From NCBI RefSeq assembly GCF_033807575.1, contig NC_084721.1, positions 186,001-250,000 on the forward strand: a stretch of DNA of 64,000 nucleotides, written 5' to 3'. Below the pieces are notes generated by a model. It was not told the DNA's origin, made no database searches, and worked only from the letters and a program-made list of their open reading frames with translations. The position numbers and the translations under genes are program-made. Of this stretch, positions 11,562 to 23,990 are shown piece by piece. Positions within the stretch are counted from its first letter, which is position 1. Each line of letters starts with the position of its first letter. The DNA is from Cydia pomonella. Lineage: Eukaryota > Arthropoda > Insecta > Lepidoptera > Tortricidae.

Positions 11562-11809
11562 CGGCCCGATTCGAAGAATGCAATACGATAACGATAAGTC
11601 TGGTTTAGATATCGTTTATATGTCGTATAATTGACCGAAGCAGCTCGATTCGGGCAACCAATGTCACTTTGACGTTAGAAATATCGTAGATAGATCTTAT
11701 TGGGATCACAGCGTAATCAAAATAAACGTCAATTTTGACATGTATGTCACTTAGTTATCGAACTTTCCAAGATCTTAAACGTGTCTTAATCATTCTTCGA
11801 ATCGGGCCG
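11562..11809. mobile_element. MITE family A, copy 1
   Basis: CGGCCCGATTCGAAGAATG at the left is the reverse complement of the right end CATTCTTCGAATCGGGCCG, 248 bp in all. The inner parts AACGATAAG, ATATCGTAGATAGATC and GTTATCGAAC are shared with copy 2 at 25112-25372. Confidence 0.75.
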
Positions 11810-12477
11810 ATAGGTTGCATTTTAACTAATCTTCAAAAGTTTCATATTAGTATTAAACTGCGATATATAGTAGTGAAAACAACTGAGCACCGTGTCACAA
11901 CATTCGCGTTAAATAATAAATTAAATTCATCCTGACAAGCAGTAGATAAACCAGTTTTCTCTATTATAACCACGTTTGTAGCCACCATAATAATTTCGAC
12001 GTAAAACATAATAATTAGCCTCGACAATCCATCTCCACCGTACTCGCCCACAGCGACACTTGCATTGAGCAAAAAAACTCTTAAGTACATACCGTACCGA
12101 CCTTTATATGTAGGTAATTACCAGTTTTGCATAGACTTTAATTTCTCATGGTTATATAAATAATTCGGTGATGTACGAAATGGACACGAGCACCGAAGGT
12201 TCTGCACGTCACATATGTCATTCTTAGTTTTGGTTTCTTTATTTTTTAAACCTATTATTTCTTGACAGGTTTCGATTATTTGTATGATATTTTAGTTACT
12301 TGTAGGTATTCCCATATTTTCCTCTTTTACCCTAATCGTAATGTACATCGAATAGTATATTAATTTGAGTATTGCTGTTACCAAGATACAGCCATTTAAA
12401 GTTTGGACACTTTGGATTGACGAACTCACGGTGTAAGCTTCTTCAAAAAAGGAGTGTACAGATATTTAAAGGGTCGG

Positions 12478-12592
12478 CAACGCGCATGTAACACCTCTGG
12501 AGTTGCAGGCGTCCATAGGCTACGGTGACTGCTTACCATCAGGCGGGCCGTATGCTTGCTTGCCACCGTCGTGGTATAAAAAAAAAGCTTAG
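12478..12592 (+). mobile_element. SINE-like 3' part
   Basis: GGCAACGCGCATGTAACACC, CTCTGGAGTTGCAGGCGTCC, GCTTACCATCAGGCGGGCC and a closing A-run. The same family as 11205 and 44540. Confidence 0.6.
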
Positions 12593-13176
12593 TTAATACT
12601 AATACCCTGGGCCCTTCGGATACGGAACCCTAAAATAGCGAATTAAGTGCTCCAAATTTGAGTGAGCATTTATAGACCATAAATCTTAGCTCACAAATGG
12701 CGGGTACCTATAACAATGAGGTTGCTTTCTCGCAATCGCATCGTGATGAAACGGAGGCTTTAATCGGTCGTAATTCTCAATAATCATAGTTTAGGCGTTG
12801 CGGAATACGAGGGGGGAGGATCACGAGCCCCAGGCAGATATCATTAGCTACTAGACGGACTGTATAACACTAATCTTGGTCACCATACGTCGGCGCATCT
12901 TTATACGAATGTAATATGCGAAATAAGCGATTTCGAGGTAGTCCATGACCTGCGGTAAAACTGCGGGTATGATGTAGGTGTTCAAACAGTTTCAATTTGC
13001 TTAGTATGTCTGAATAAATAATTAGGTATGTACATATGCTCCTGGTTTGATTTCATTACTACATTGAATTTTAATTAGTTATCTTGGTAATTTTTTGCAA
13101 ATTCATATCCATATTCCACCTGTTTTCTGTAAAAACAAGTAGTTTCATTAACCGATGCTGCTTTTCAATCAGACAT

Positions 13177-13305
13177 GTACAGTCAGCGTCAAATACTCTG
13201 TAGCAGTGAAAGTGGCCAAATAGTTCGGTACACCATACTAAATATATGGTGTACCGAACTATTTGGCTACTTTGGTTGCTACAAAGTATTTGACGCTGAC
13301 TGTAC
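13177..13305. mobile_element. Palindromic MITE, GTACAGTCAGCGTC ends
   Basis: The left half (GTACAGTCAGCGTCAAATAC) pairs nearly along its whole length with the right half, which ends GTATTTGACGCTGACTGTAC. The centre, TTCGGTACACCATA and TATGGTGTACCGAA, is also self-complementary. The length is 129 bp. Confidence 0.75.
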
Positions 13306-13319
13306 GAGGACGCGTAGTG

Positions 13320-13620
13320 AGGGATGTTTTTTTTTATAGAATTCCGTGGCCTATGTACGCCTGCAACTCCAGAGCAGTTACATGCGCGTTGCCGATCCTA
13401 ACCCCCTCCCGCCCCTCGTTGAGCTCTAGCAACCTTACTTACCGGCAGGAACACCAAACTATGACTAGGATCTTGTGATTTGGCTGCGGTTTTCTGTAAG
13501 GTGGAGGTATTTCCCCAGTTGGGCTCTGCTCTAGATCTGGAATGACATCCGCTGTGCTGTGCCCTACCACACAAACAGAGATGACATTCACAATGCCCAT
13601 ACCTCTCTTATGGACGTAGT
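13320..13620 (-). mobile_element. SINE-like repeat, reverse copy
   Basis: It has a T-run at 13327-13336, then CGCCTGCAACTCCAGAGCAG, GCGCGTTGCCGATCC, CTTACCGGCAGGAACACC and TGTAAGGTGGAGGTATTTCC. This is the reverse complement of the 44540 copy, with more of the 5' part preserved and a deletion in the tail. Confidence 0.6.
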
Positions 13621-14175
13621 TTAAGGATGTACCCGGGTCCGGGTCGGGGTGTTTTTGTTAAGAACTAATAGAATCACTGCATGCTGAGCAAGGAAAACAA
13701 ATGATCTATTGGTGCGCATCTATTGGTGGTAACGCAGCTAAAGTATTATCTAATAAGCAAGGATATTATGCATCCGTCTACAATAGTGCCTATCTAATGG
13801 AGAAAGTGTCGGATTCATCTCAGATCATTACCAATGTTATCATGACATTGAAACAAATGAAAAATCTTATCATCGGATTTTGGAAGTGTCGATATTGTGA
13901 GTTGAGACAATCAGTTCTGGGCGGATCATGGCCAGAGTAAAACAAGTAGTCTGCTTTATTCTAGTGGACTTTTTATTTAAAATGTGCACTGTAATACGTA
14001 GAATCCACTTATTGCCTCCAACTTTGATCCTGATAGAAGAGGAAAGCCCTAGAAAGGCCAGCTGGATTTTGCGAGCGACGATTATATGCCAATTATCGTG
14101 GGAAGTGGCGGAGGACAGTAAGAAAGTGAGGTCGATAAGCTCAAAAGTAGTAGTTTTGAGGATGCAACTTGGATT

Positions 14176-14214
14176 TGAATACTGAGATGAGAATTATTCT
14201 TATCTCAGTATTCA
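14176..14214. repeat. Short perfect-type hairpin
   Basis: TGAATACTGAGATGAGAA pairs with TTCTTATCTCAGTATTCA with one mismatch around a 3-nt loop. Confidence 0.65.
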
Positions 14215-14907
14215 ATACTACATAGAGAGAGTTGTTAGTGTGTTTATCTTCTCCTTTTCTTAAACCTGTCTCTGCATGCAAATCCTTTTTTTTTCATGCG
14301 CTGCAGGCGAAATTTTCTATGCTGCACCAGATAAACAACCCTACTCGAAAACTAAAGGGTCGAAGATACACTACTCTTCTGTAACGTGCGCTTGTCCACC
14401 CACGCTGCGCCCGCACCGCGCCGGCCACCCGCGGGCGACAAACCTCATGTGCTCGTGCTAATGGCTCTTTGTCCGATACTTATGGGCCCGCCCGCAACAC
14501 CCAATACAACTGATGACAGTGGGATGTGGGTGACGGAGGTGACATCTATACTGAAATAGGATTCCCGGTGTAACAATAATAGGGCTAACTGAGAAGTTCC
14601 AACGTTTGCGTTGAGTCTGTCTTGGTATACAAACATTTTAATATCCTCTGTTGTTTATATAAACCGAGTTTCTTTATTATTATTTTCTTTGTAACCAAAT
14701 ACCCTCCTTGCTATGTCACCGCGTCTATTTTAGGGAGACGTGCTAATTAGCAATTTACACTGATAAATGAAACTTAACTAAGCTTCTGCTTAACATGTAC
14801 ATTTTATTTTTGTAACGCCTGAAAGTACTTTATTATTTCAATTAAAATTAATTTTCAGCAATATAATAGTTGCTGCTAAGACAGGAGACCAAAATCCGAA
14901 TGAACAT

Positions 14908-14995
14908 TTATTTATTTATTTAAACTTTATTGCACATATAAAGAAAAATGTACAAATGGCGAACTTAATGCCAAAAGGCATTCTCTACCAGTCAA
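14908..14995 (-). mobile_element. LINE 3' tail
   Basis: TTTATTTATTTATTTAAAC and TTTATTGCACATATAAAG read on the minus strand as a 3' end with TGCAATAAA. The rest is AT-rich without a frame. Confidence 0.4.
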
Positions 14996-16915
14996 CCATT
15001 GGGTCAAACAGAGACATTTGTGTATGTTGGTGCAGGAAAAAATAATAAATAATAAGGAAAAAATTAAACGTGAAGTCAAATAATATCAAAAATATATAAA
15101 TAGTTAAATACTACTACTTATATAATGTATAAAAGAACATTAATGTTCTTTATTTTTCAAAAAATTAATGACGCTAAAATAAGATGAAGGAACACCAGTC
15201 ATCCATCATCTCATCATAGCTCCAACTGGTCGCTTACTTATGTATCATCACTTCACTATAGTCATTTACATTTATTGAGACATTTAAATCTCGACGTATT
15301 TTTAATATCTAATCACTGCTGTAACATTAATTTAGAAACAGTAAATCGAATTTAATAGAAAACGAGACTTAAATAATCTTCAGTAAAGATAGTAACAGCT
15401 TTTCTGTAGCGGAAGTAGCGATCATTGTAACCCATTATTGATATAGTTAACTATATCGTGTATAATAAAGATTTCGTCTTTTTCTTCGGACAACCCGGAG
15501 ATTGTACAAAAACCCGAATCTGTTTAATGAAGTTAATGAACCGCACCTGCGCGGGGTTCCCACCGAGGGCCCAGCAGTCCCACCGTGTACCGCCCTCGGT
15601 TATTCTTAAACTCGTTTTCATTCATCCCTCTTATAATTTTGATCTCTAGATTCGGTAGTGCTTCTAAACTCGTTTCTGAAATGAAATATGTACTGCAAAA
15701 TACGGCCCGCTTGATATCGGCCAGTTCACGAACCTCAAATATTAAGTGACCGATTATAATAAATCATTCATTGTTTCGCAGGGGTTCTAGTATCTCTTCC
15801 GAAACAAAAGGTTTTCGCAAAAAATAGATAAAAAACGCACAAAAATTTTAAGCAGTTTTATTGTTTCACAGCACTGATAAAAATAAAAATAGGTACGCAA
15901 CAGGTACGGGTAGGTAGGTAGGTATTTCAGTAACATAACTTTATAGAAGTAAATGTTATGAATATAATATTTGAAACCAAATCTACACTGATGGACTTCG
16001 AAATGTTGATAATTTAGTGATAATAATATCCGCTCCTGAACCCAAACCTGATTGAGTCATAATCCCGACTAAACCCAATAAAGACTGCTTTATTCAAATC
16101 GACCGGTCGTGGCCAGAAGGCCACGCCAGCCAAAGGTGGCGGATTACTGACCATTTTTTGTCAACTTATACAACTGCGTGTCAACTTCGACAGTCTATAA
16201 ACAAAATAAATAATAGTAAAAGGTGAGAACTCTGGTGTATTGTGTAACCAAAAGCGCTCATATTCCACCTCGGAACGTAACTGGATACTTGTAACTTGTA
16301 TAAACGATATTAAAGCGTTTATCGCGTACAATTGGTATTACATTCACGCAACACCAACCAATTTACCCTAAGCGACCTGACCTGACTATATATAGAGCCT
16401 ATTGCGTCTAATCCTCCACCGATAGCCAACATTATCGCCCGCACCGGCCAACTTATTAGCTCAGCCCGTTATTTCGAGTGATCATAACATCGTGGCGCAT
16501 AAAACACGTCGGCCAATATATAATTTGCACAAATCATTGTCCGTCCGTCCGTCTGTCGCAAGGCGCGGCAATTTGTGGGCCACGACGACAACGTTGCGAC
16601 ACCTCTCGGCAAATATACGGTTCACAACTAGATCACCTTAATTGAAATAGGAATGGATTTTATTTATTCTAAACAAAATATTACAAGATATAGAAAATTA
16701 GACTTTAAAATACAGTTTATAGTGCTGTGGCGCGGCAAGCCGCGAGTCAAAGTAAAGGGATTTAATATTTCTACATCGATAATCTTTTAACGTTTTGATT
16801 CCAGATGATCGGTTAAGATCCATTTACTCGTGGTTATCTCTAATTAATCGCCTCTATTTCCTTTAGTTTGACTATACTACTGAGTGGTGACCTCACCAAT
16901 GGGAAGCCAATTTAA

Positions 16916-17100
16916 ACTTTCATTGTGATTGTGACATCGAAATGATATCTAAATGATGTGAGTCGTCCGTGCGTCTCGCTCGCGCCAATTCATATTCGCG
17001 TCGCACAATAATTCAAAGTCGCGAAGTCGCAAGCGAAATGCACGCGCGACTAACATCATTTAGATATAATTTTGATGTCACAATCTAAGTTTGAATTGGC
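16916..17100. mobile_element. MITE with long inverted ends
   Basis: GCCAATTTAAACTTTCATTG and ATATCTAAATGATGT on the left are mirrored by ACATCATTTAGATAT and CTAAGTTTGAATTGGC on the right. The GC-rich centre includes CGCTCGCGCC and CGCGTCGCAC. CTCCTAGCCTAGTAG, a SINE-head-like piece, follows at 17101. Confidence 0.65.
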
Positions 17101-17692
17101 CTCCTAGCCTAGTAGTTAAATGAAAAAAGAAAACATTCTTGACCACACATAAGCATGACGAAGTACGTCACGACAAAATTAAAATAGCAAAAACTTGGTT
17201 GTGTCTTTGAAATATAAATTATAAAGGTAATTTGGAGAGGTCAGAGTCGTGTGTCTTATTACCGGCCGATCGATATAAGTAGTGGCCAGATTATCAAACG
17301 TTATTATCGGTCGCCCAATCACAATTTCATTACGGCATCTAATCAGCAATTATTGGGTGCTTGGGAATTTTGCGCGTTCACTTTAGTGTACCTACAGTAT
17401 TGGTAAGTATACAGTTTTGCATGGTAGGTTTTACGAAATTTTACTCTATAACATTAGTATTTAAGTTTTGTTACTAACACTTATATGGTCATGCCTAAAT
17501 TAAATGATTATTTAATTTAATTTAATTGAACTTGGCGCTTTATTACTTATTAAAGCACGTTTTTTAATGAAAGGTTTTATGGTTATTTTGTGTTTCACTG
17601 TAGCGTCGAAATTACCGAGCCGATCTTGATGAATGAAATGATCATCATGATATAGGTTTTTTTATAACAAAGCAAAAAATTTAAATTTACCG

Positions 17693-17766
17693 CTTCGGGC
17701 AAGACTCGAACTTGCGACCTTTTGGAACAGCGGTCCGATCACTCTTAATCAACTGAGCTCCCGAAG
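17693..17766 (-). tRNA. tRNA-like sequence (pseudo-tRNA or SINE-related)
   Basis: Read on the minus strand, a 7-bp acceptor stem CTTCGGG/CCCGAAG encloses a D-like arm (GCTC-GAGT) and a perfect T arm (GCAAG-TTCGAGT-CTTGC). The best anticodon arm, TCGGA/TCCAA with loop CCGCTGT, has one mismatch and C instead of T at position 33. The apparent anticodon GCT would be Ser, but there is no long variable arm. It is therefore more likely a tRNA-derived repeat than a working tRNA. Confidence 0.45.
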
Positions 17767-18249
17767 ATCTTTCCATTTCTTACTTTTCGTTTTCACGCCA
17801 TGTTTGTTTTTGATAAAGACATTGACAAGAAGTAAAAATATTTCTTAAAACGCTGTCGTTAACGTAGGTACAGCCAGCATATGTAAATAGTAGCGGATAA
17901 AAAACACTGTATCTAGGTAATAGTTGGGAAGTGTAAGCCCATGTTTCTGCTTCAACATTACCTCCGGCGTCGTTCTATTAAGGACAGGCTACTAAAGTAA
18001 ATTAACTAAAACTGCACGACGGTATTCCGTAGATGGCCATTATCGCAACCGCTTTCCGTTTGGAAAGTAGTATTTATATCTATTAGTACGCATTTATGTA
18101 CTCGTATATAAGAACTAAGAAAAAGAAGAGTTGTAATTATCTAGGTTCAACTTTCACTGTCATATGTTAAATTCGCTGGTTTGGTCATTAAACATTACTT
18201 ATATATCGCTTAATCAATTCTGAATATTATTTGTTAATCTAATACTACC

Positions 18250-18345
18250 TCACGGTTGTCTGGAAGAGATCGCTATTTATCGACGTGTAGCATTTCTTTT
18301 CCTGAGGTGTGCAATAAAATATATTGTATTGTTAAATTATTCGTA
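18250..18345 (+). mobile_element. LINE 3' tail, GGAAGAGAT family
   Basis: CACGGTTGTCTGGAAGAGATC is followed by a TTATCGA element and CTGAGGTGTGCAATAAAATA with a TATTGTATTG end. It is the plus-strand counterpart of 40716-40835 and 63244-63436. Confidence 0.55.
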
Positions 18346-20499
18346 GATAAACAGTATATTCTATGTGAACGTGTGCTTACCAGCTGAGCTTACTTGAGGA
18401 ACTAGACGAGCGAAGCTTTGCAGTCCATCACCGAAATACTAAGTGGCACTTTTGTAGAATAAGATAAGTTTTTTTTACTCGTTGATATTAAATAAGGCAA
18501 TAGACGCAAGAAATACTTATAGTTAAAAAAATCATTGGTACAATAAAGTGACAATGTAGGTGTAGGTACACCGAGTTGCAAAATTGCGTGGAGACACATT
18601 AATAACCGGATTACATTGATAAAGTGACCTTGTACTTTTGCAGCCGGGTGTACAACATAAAAATGGGATTAGGATAAGATTACGAGTAAATCCTATAAAC
18701 TGTTAATCAGGAAAAGCCAGCACAGCCAGTGTTGCCAGATAAGGTTTCTTAAAGTCTGTAGAGCGAGACTAAAAATCCGAATAATTCCGTTGATCGCCGT
18801 AAAAAAATGTAATTCATTATTTAGATATACTAAAGTTTAACATTGTTAAAAGTTAGCCAAATAGTAGAAAAATTCGCAGAATTCAAAATTTCTATGGAAG
18901 GTAACATTTTGCGCAAGTTTTTTTTATATGCTATCTTGTTCCACTAACGAAATAGGGCTCTCGAACTAGGTATAAGTGGGGAAGCAAAAAAGAGTATTCA
19001 TTATATGCCGAAAATGTAGGTATCATTTCTATAAACTTACATATTTCGGTAAAACATTAGATTAGTTAGTTTAAAATTCCTTAGGTTTTACCAACAATTT
19101 GCGTGCGTCTGGGCACGAAGCCTTAAACCTGTAGATCGACGGATTTTGCCGTAGATCTGGCAATGGTAGCTGCTGCGTTATTTGCGACAGTTAATCCGGA
19201 GCCTCGAGAAATCCCCGCCCAGCGACTTCAGAAAAACAGCCGAGATACTTCATAAAACCGAATTAATTATATTTACGACGTGCACTTCCCTTCAAGTATC
19301 ATTTCATTAACTTTATTCAACATATTTATAAACAAAGTACAGGTTAATCACGAAATTGCAGCTGTAAGGCTGTATCAATCGCCGGGGCTCTTAACTTTAT
19401 AACTATAGTTATATTGTTGTGTTCGTTAGGACGAGTTCTGTGTGGTGTAATTAGGTCGACACAAAAAAGGACCTCCCATCGCTGCGACAATAATGATGTG
19501 GTCGATTTTGTGACATTACGTTAATTGCTAATGAATGAAATTTGCGATTACATGTGTTAAGCGATTTAATATGATTGAACATAATCAGGAATTGCGTGAA
19601 CATTGCATATAAAGTATGGCGGACACACGGAGAACTTTAAATTCATGTTGTTAATATTTATGCATATTGCACTTGCAAATAAAATCGTCTCAGTATAACC
19701 TACCTACATCTAATATCTTTTGTAAGATATAATTTACTATTACTGACACACAGACTAGAGCTAGTTTTAATATTTGCAGTTGAGAATAAAAAGAAAGAGT
19801 GAAAATAACGTCCTGGCTTTTTACAGCCGCCATAAGAAATATCGGAGCGGTCAAGGCGTTCACAAATATCTGATAAAATCCTCTATTATCAAGTGGTTAA
19901 AGTTGCTGTTCAGATATTTGGCCTTGGCCGCTCTGATACATCTATTGGCGACTGTAAGTACCTACGAATTCTCTTTGTTTCTTTTTCATCTTAGTCTTCT
20001 TCCTCGCTTTGTCCCGGCATTTTGCCACGGCTCATGGGAGCCTGGGGTCCGCTTGACAACTACTTCTACTTATTTTTCATCTTAGTACGTTTGATAATCG
20101 TTGATGGTATAAAAGGAGTCCGTGTACTTATTTTAAGGATACGATTATACTTGATCACTTGATCATTATTGCGGATGACTGGGCCGACAATTTTAGGAAC
20201 GTAACATTTAATACCAAGAGGATAACGTCAGTGGTGCATCCCGCTCGCGTCATTTTTTTCTCGACATTTTCTTCTCTGGATTTTGGCCCTAACTAGATGC
20301 ATGTTTTTTTATATGAGTTCAATATTACCAGCACCTGCATCTGTACGTCTTGCTATTTTTATTTTCTTTTTTTTATAAGTACTATTAGGCTACTTCAAAC
20401 AGAACTAAAAACTGACAAAAAATGTGCCGTAAACTGACACCTAATTAGCATAAATCAACAATAAAAGCAAAAATCAAAACGATCAGACACAAATAATTT

Positions 20500-20660
20500 C
20501 TTTCTCATTCCGTTACGATTGAGTAAGTTTGGAGGAGGAAAATGTCGAGAACAAAACCTCGATTTCTGAGACTTTTACGCAGGATTTTTTGCCTAAGCTG
20601 CAGTTATCCTTATCGCATTACTTCGAATCGCACACTCGTCAGCGCGACGGAGATAAATTA
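20500..20660 (+). repeat. Dispersed repeat shared with the TTAA element
   Basis: GGAGGAGGAAAATGTCGAGA, AAACCTCGATTTCTGAG and GCTGCAGTTATCC match, in reverse orientation, the stretch at about 41815-41915 in the TTAA element. It is probably a fragment of the same family. Confidence 0.4.
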
Positions 20661-21960
20661 TTTATGTACCTAAAATTTAAGAATGGGCTCAGCTGGTATT
20701 TCCTCTGAACGGGGCACAGATGTATTAAGTGTATGCTAGTACTTATAATTAATTTACGTTTATGAATTCTTGCAGAGGCGGTCATGTGCTACATACAAAC
20801 AATCATGATGAGATTGATGAGTGCACTTGAGGGCCAACACAGGAGTCCACATCCCACTTTATATTTATTATGTTTTTTAGTTTTAAATGCTTTAATATGT
20901 CAACGTGCCTAACTTTTTTAGTCGCAAGGCGTTAATGACTGCCGTGTTTTTATAATGATATTACGTGTAATCTACCAAGCATCAAAAACATTTAATGAAA
21001 CTCATACACAAGTGAAGTGGTTGTTAAAATTTATCACGCAGATAACCATCTAGCCGCGCCCGAGCACCGTTACACACAAAATTAACAAAATGTACACCGG
21101 CCCAGAAGCTGCAATACCTACTCTTATTTACATGTAAGAATGTCTTAACTCGCGTACTTTTACCAATAATTATAGTCTTTTGTTCGAGGTCACAATTTAA
21201 CGAAAATTTATAAAAAGCGTATTAATATCCTGCGCTCGCGGCTGCGCCCCGCCCGCTCGTTTGACGCCTCTACTCCCGATTTAATTCGACGATTACCGCC
21301 GCACCAAACCAAATAGAGCGACCGCCCCGCACGTGAGAAACCGCCTTTATAACCGTCGCTTAAACACCTCGCTAACCGCAATGAAGGTTTATTTGAATCC
21401 GACGATTACGTGATTTCTCTAACTCCGTAAAAAATCGTTTGAATCATACGAAAATCGACTCTATCATTTTGAAAGAAGGGCCATAAGAACCGCAAAGACA
21501 TCGTCGGTAAGCTATCGGTCGTTGCCCTCGTCAAGCGCGAGTTGGCTAATTGATGTTAATGGGTTAATTTTTACGAGGAGTTCTCGAGAAGTGTCGCCGT
21601 GAGAACCACAACTAGATCAGTATCGCACTTATGAAATGTTACGGTCAGATTTCTTTTCTAACACTTCGTTAGTATTCAGTGTCAGTCAATAATCTATACA
21701 CTGAGAATCTAACGCTGTTGTGTCACGAGACGTAGCAAATACGGTTAAATAATAATTAGACTATACTATCCATCTTCATACAAAAGACAAGACTTTTTCA
21801 TTGCACGGTGTTAACTCACAAAAATAACTAGGTATCTGTGTTTGGTACATACATAGTACATAGTACATATTAAACTTACGAAGTCATTCTGCTACCTTTT
21901 TTCAAATAGTTTCCTCGTAGGTATTACGAGTGCTTAATAAATATCTTAAGTTTTTGTCCA

Positions 21961-22133
21961 ACTAGTACACAATTAGGGTGCATTTCGACCAGAGATGTGC
22001 TATGCTTGCTATGCTATATTTTCATACATTTGAAACGCAGCTCCAGCTACAGCTACGTTTCAAATATATGAAAACATAGCATAGCACAGTATAGCACATC
22101 TCTGGTCAAAAGGCACCCTAATTGTGTACTAGT
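21961..22133. mobile_element. Palindromic MITE, 173 bp
   Basis: ACTAGTACACAATTAGGGTG pairs with CACCCTAATTGTGTACTAGT. The inner arms CCAGAGATGTGCTAT/ATAGCACATCTCTGG and TTTGAAACG/CGTTTCAAA continue the pairing almost to the centre. Confidence 0.75.
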
Positions 22134-23990
22134 CCTGCCAGCCCAACTCTTTAAGGAATCCTATCAAACCTGTCTTCTATCGAATCTGTCTCCATGCAGC
22201 TATTGGTATAAGGGACTGTCTGTGACACCTAAGCTCTCTAATGTATCATGATTGTAGTATAGGTAATTGATTAATTTTGTAATATGGAGAATCCATTTGA
22301 CATGAGTTCATATTATTGACTCGTCTCTATTTAATAATACAACAAACTATCAGGTCAAAGAAGTTATTTGTAACGCTATTCGCTGAAGTCTACTTTCAAT
22401 ATTTATGCGTTGCTGTAGATCTGTCGATTCAGTTTCTGATGAATTTACTCTAATAACGTGGGTTTTCGTAAGCGGGGCCAGTCATAGATCACTCAAATGC
22501 CAAGCAAGTAGCAACAAATCAACGGTAAATGTACTAGAAGGTTTTCCACAAATATCGTGACCGGCCGGGGTCCCGAGGCGCGCACGTACGTTTCCTGGGG
22601 TGGTTAGTGATGTGACTAGAAAACAATTTCGATCCCGGGATTCTATTTAGACATTTTAGTAGCTGGGTATATTCCTGAAACACGGGACTGTTATACAATA
22701 ACAAAAAGTGGCTGTGACATAATCGGACAGACAGACGGACATGACGAATCTATAAGGGTTCCGTTTTTTGCCATTTGGCTACGGAACCCTAAAAAAGACA
22801 AACTATTAATTTGAATTTGACTTCCTTCGTGTTATCCACGATGACGCTCTGATTTGTTATATCTAACCTTTATTACCATGACAATAAGAGTCAAGGCACG
22901 CGTCTTCGTGAATGACACGATATATATTTGATTCCAGTTTTAATTTTTTTAGATGATGCTTGATGTTTTAATCAGAAATTCAGCAAGGGCAAAATCAAAG
23001 GAAATATGTCTTTTTTTTGGGAAAACTATGAAATATTTTACTTTACAATAACGTACGAAATATACTTCTTAAAATTCGTAGATAAAGTTAAGTACACAAA
23101 TATTTTTACACGCTTCTAAGATATTGACAAAAAGGTCGTGTAAATATATTTTTAAAATACTACTTTGTATTGATGTAATGCGCTGTGGTTAAGGTGTAAA
23201 CACTGTTGATGGTTTAATAGCCATAAAACTGCGTATCTAGGTAGTTTATGGGGTTGTGCTAATCTAAACTCCCAAAAATCCTTTATAGGAATGTAGCTTC
23301 CGGGACTTAACCGAGACATCACTAAAGCCCGGCAAAAATGCGCCTGGGCGGTCCCGGCGTGATGGATGCGCGTGCGCGTAATTGACAGCGACATGCGCGC
23401 GCGCCGCCGCCGCCCAACGCAGGGCAACCCTTAATTGAACGGTTTAATTGCATTCGTTTGTAATTGCGATTCCGGGATATTAATGGCATTTCGTTTTATG
23501 TTAATGCGGTGCTCCGAGTTTAAGAGTCAGAGCTGTTAAATGCGGGGTGTAATAAACCAGAGCAACTGCTCTAGAAGAGCCATGAATCTAATAAAAAGGT
23601 AAAAATATATCATTATTGGAAATATTATTGTTAACAACTAGTTTCAGCACTCTGACAATTTGTATAATTACACTTATATTGCAATTTTCCCGTAGTAAAC
23701 ATTTGTCAACAAAACTATTAGCCTAGAACCCCGTATATAAAAATTTACACAGTGCCCACGAGGAAACGGAAAGATTTTAACAGTATATTCCGCATCGTAT
23801 TTAGAGACAAAAACGTCATATAAACTTTATTATTATTCGCCTAGTTTCAGAGTTAATACCAATTAAAAAAAAAACTTTTTTTATTGTTTCAGTGCATAAT
23901 GGCTTTTTGATGTCTATGTCGCCACTATGGGACCTAGTCTAAAACGTCCTAATTGACAGATATCAAAATGACAAGGAACACTTTGAATAT
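22134..23990. other. Non-coding with a CpG-rich patch
   Basis: A GC-rich patch at about 23340-23425 (GCGCGCGCCGCCGCCGCCC) sits in AT-rich DNA. The minus frame over it (23152-23427) has no known motif. Otherwise only the short repeat at 22725. Confidence 0.4.
22725..22800 (+). repeat. LINE-like 3' sequence ending ACGGAACCCTAAAAAA
   Basis: CGGACAGACAGACGGACATG and GGGTTCCGTTTTTTGCCA with a matching CTACGGAACCCTAAAAAA make a small inverted repeat common in moth genomes. A partial copy is at 12615-12635. Confidence 0.45.

Larger units (their letters stand above)
13621..16915. other. Non-coding, few repeats
   Basis: Apart from the hairpin at 14176 and the LINE tail at 14908, I see only AT-rich DNA with GC-rich patches near 14385-14455 and 15545-15600. 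Frames at 13701-13940 and 13928-14185 have no recognised motif. Confidence 0.4.
17767..21960. other. Non-coding, mostly unique-looking
   Basis: A degraded CAGTGTTGCCAGAT-type end at 18727 has a weak partner near 19150, perhaps an old hAT remnant. A GC-rich tract lies at 21230-21330. No gene is seen. Confidence 0.4.

Noticed and set aside
18727..19165. Possible hAT element with CAGTGTTGCCAGAT at the left and ATCTGGCAATGG at the right.
   Set aside because: The right end matches poorly and no 8-bp duplication is seen, so it is mentioned only as a possible relic.
23152..23427. Minus-strand 91-codon Arg-rich frame over a CpG-rich patch.
   Set aside because: The Arg-rich start is a by-product of GCG/CGC composition; no motif follows.
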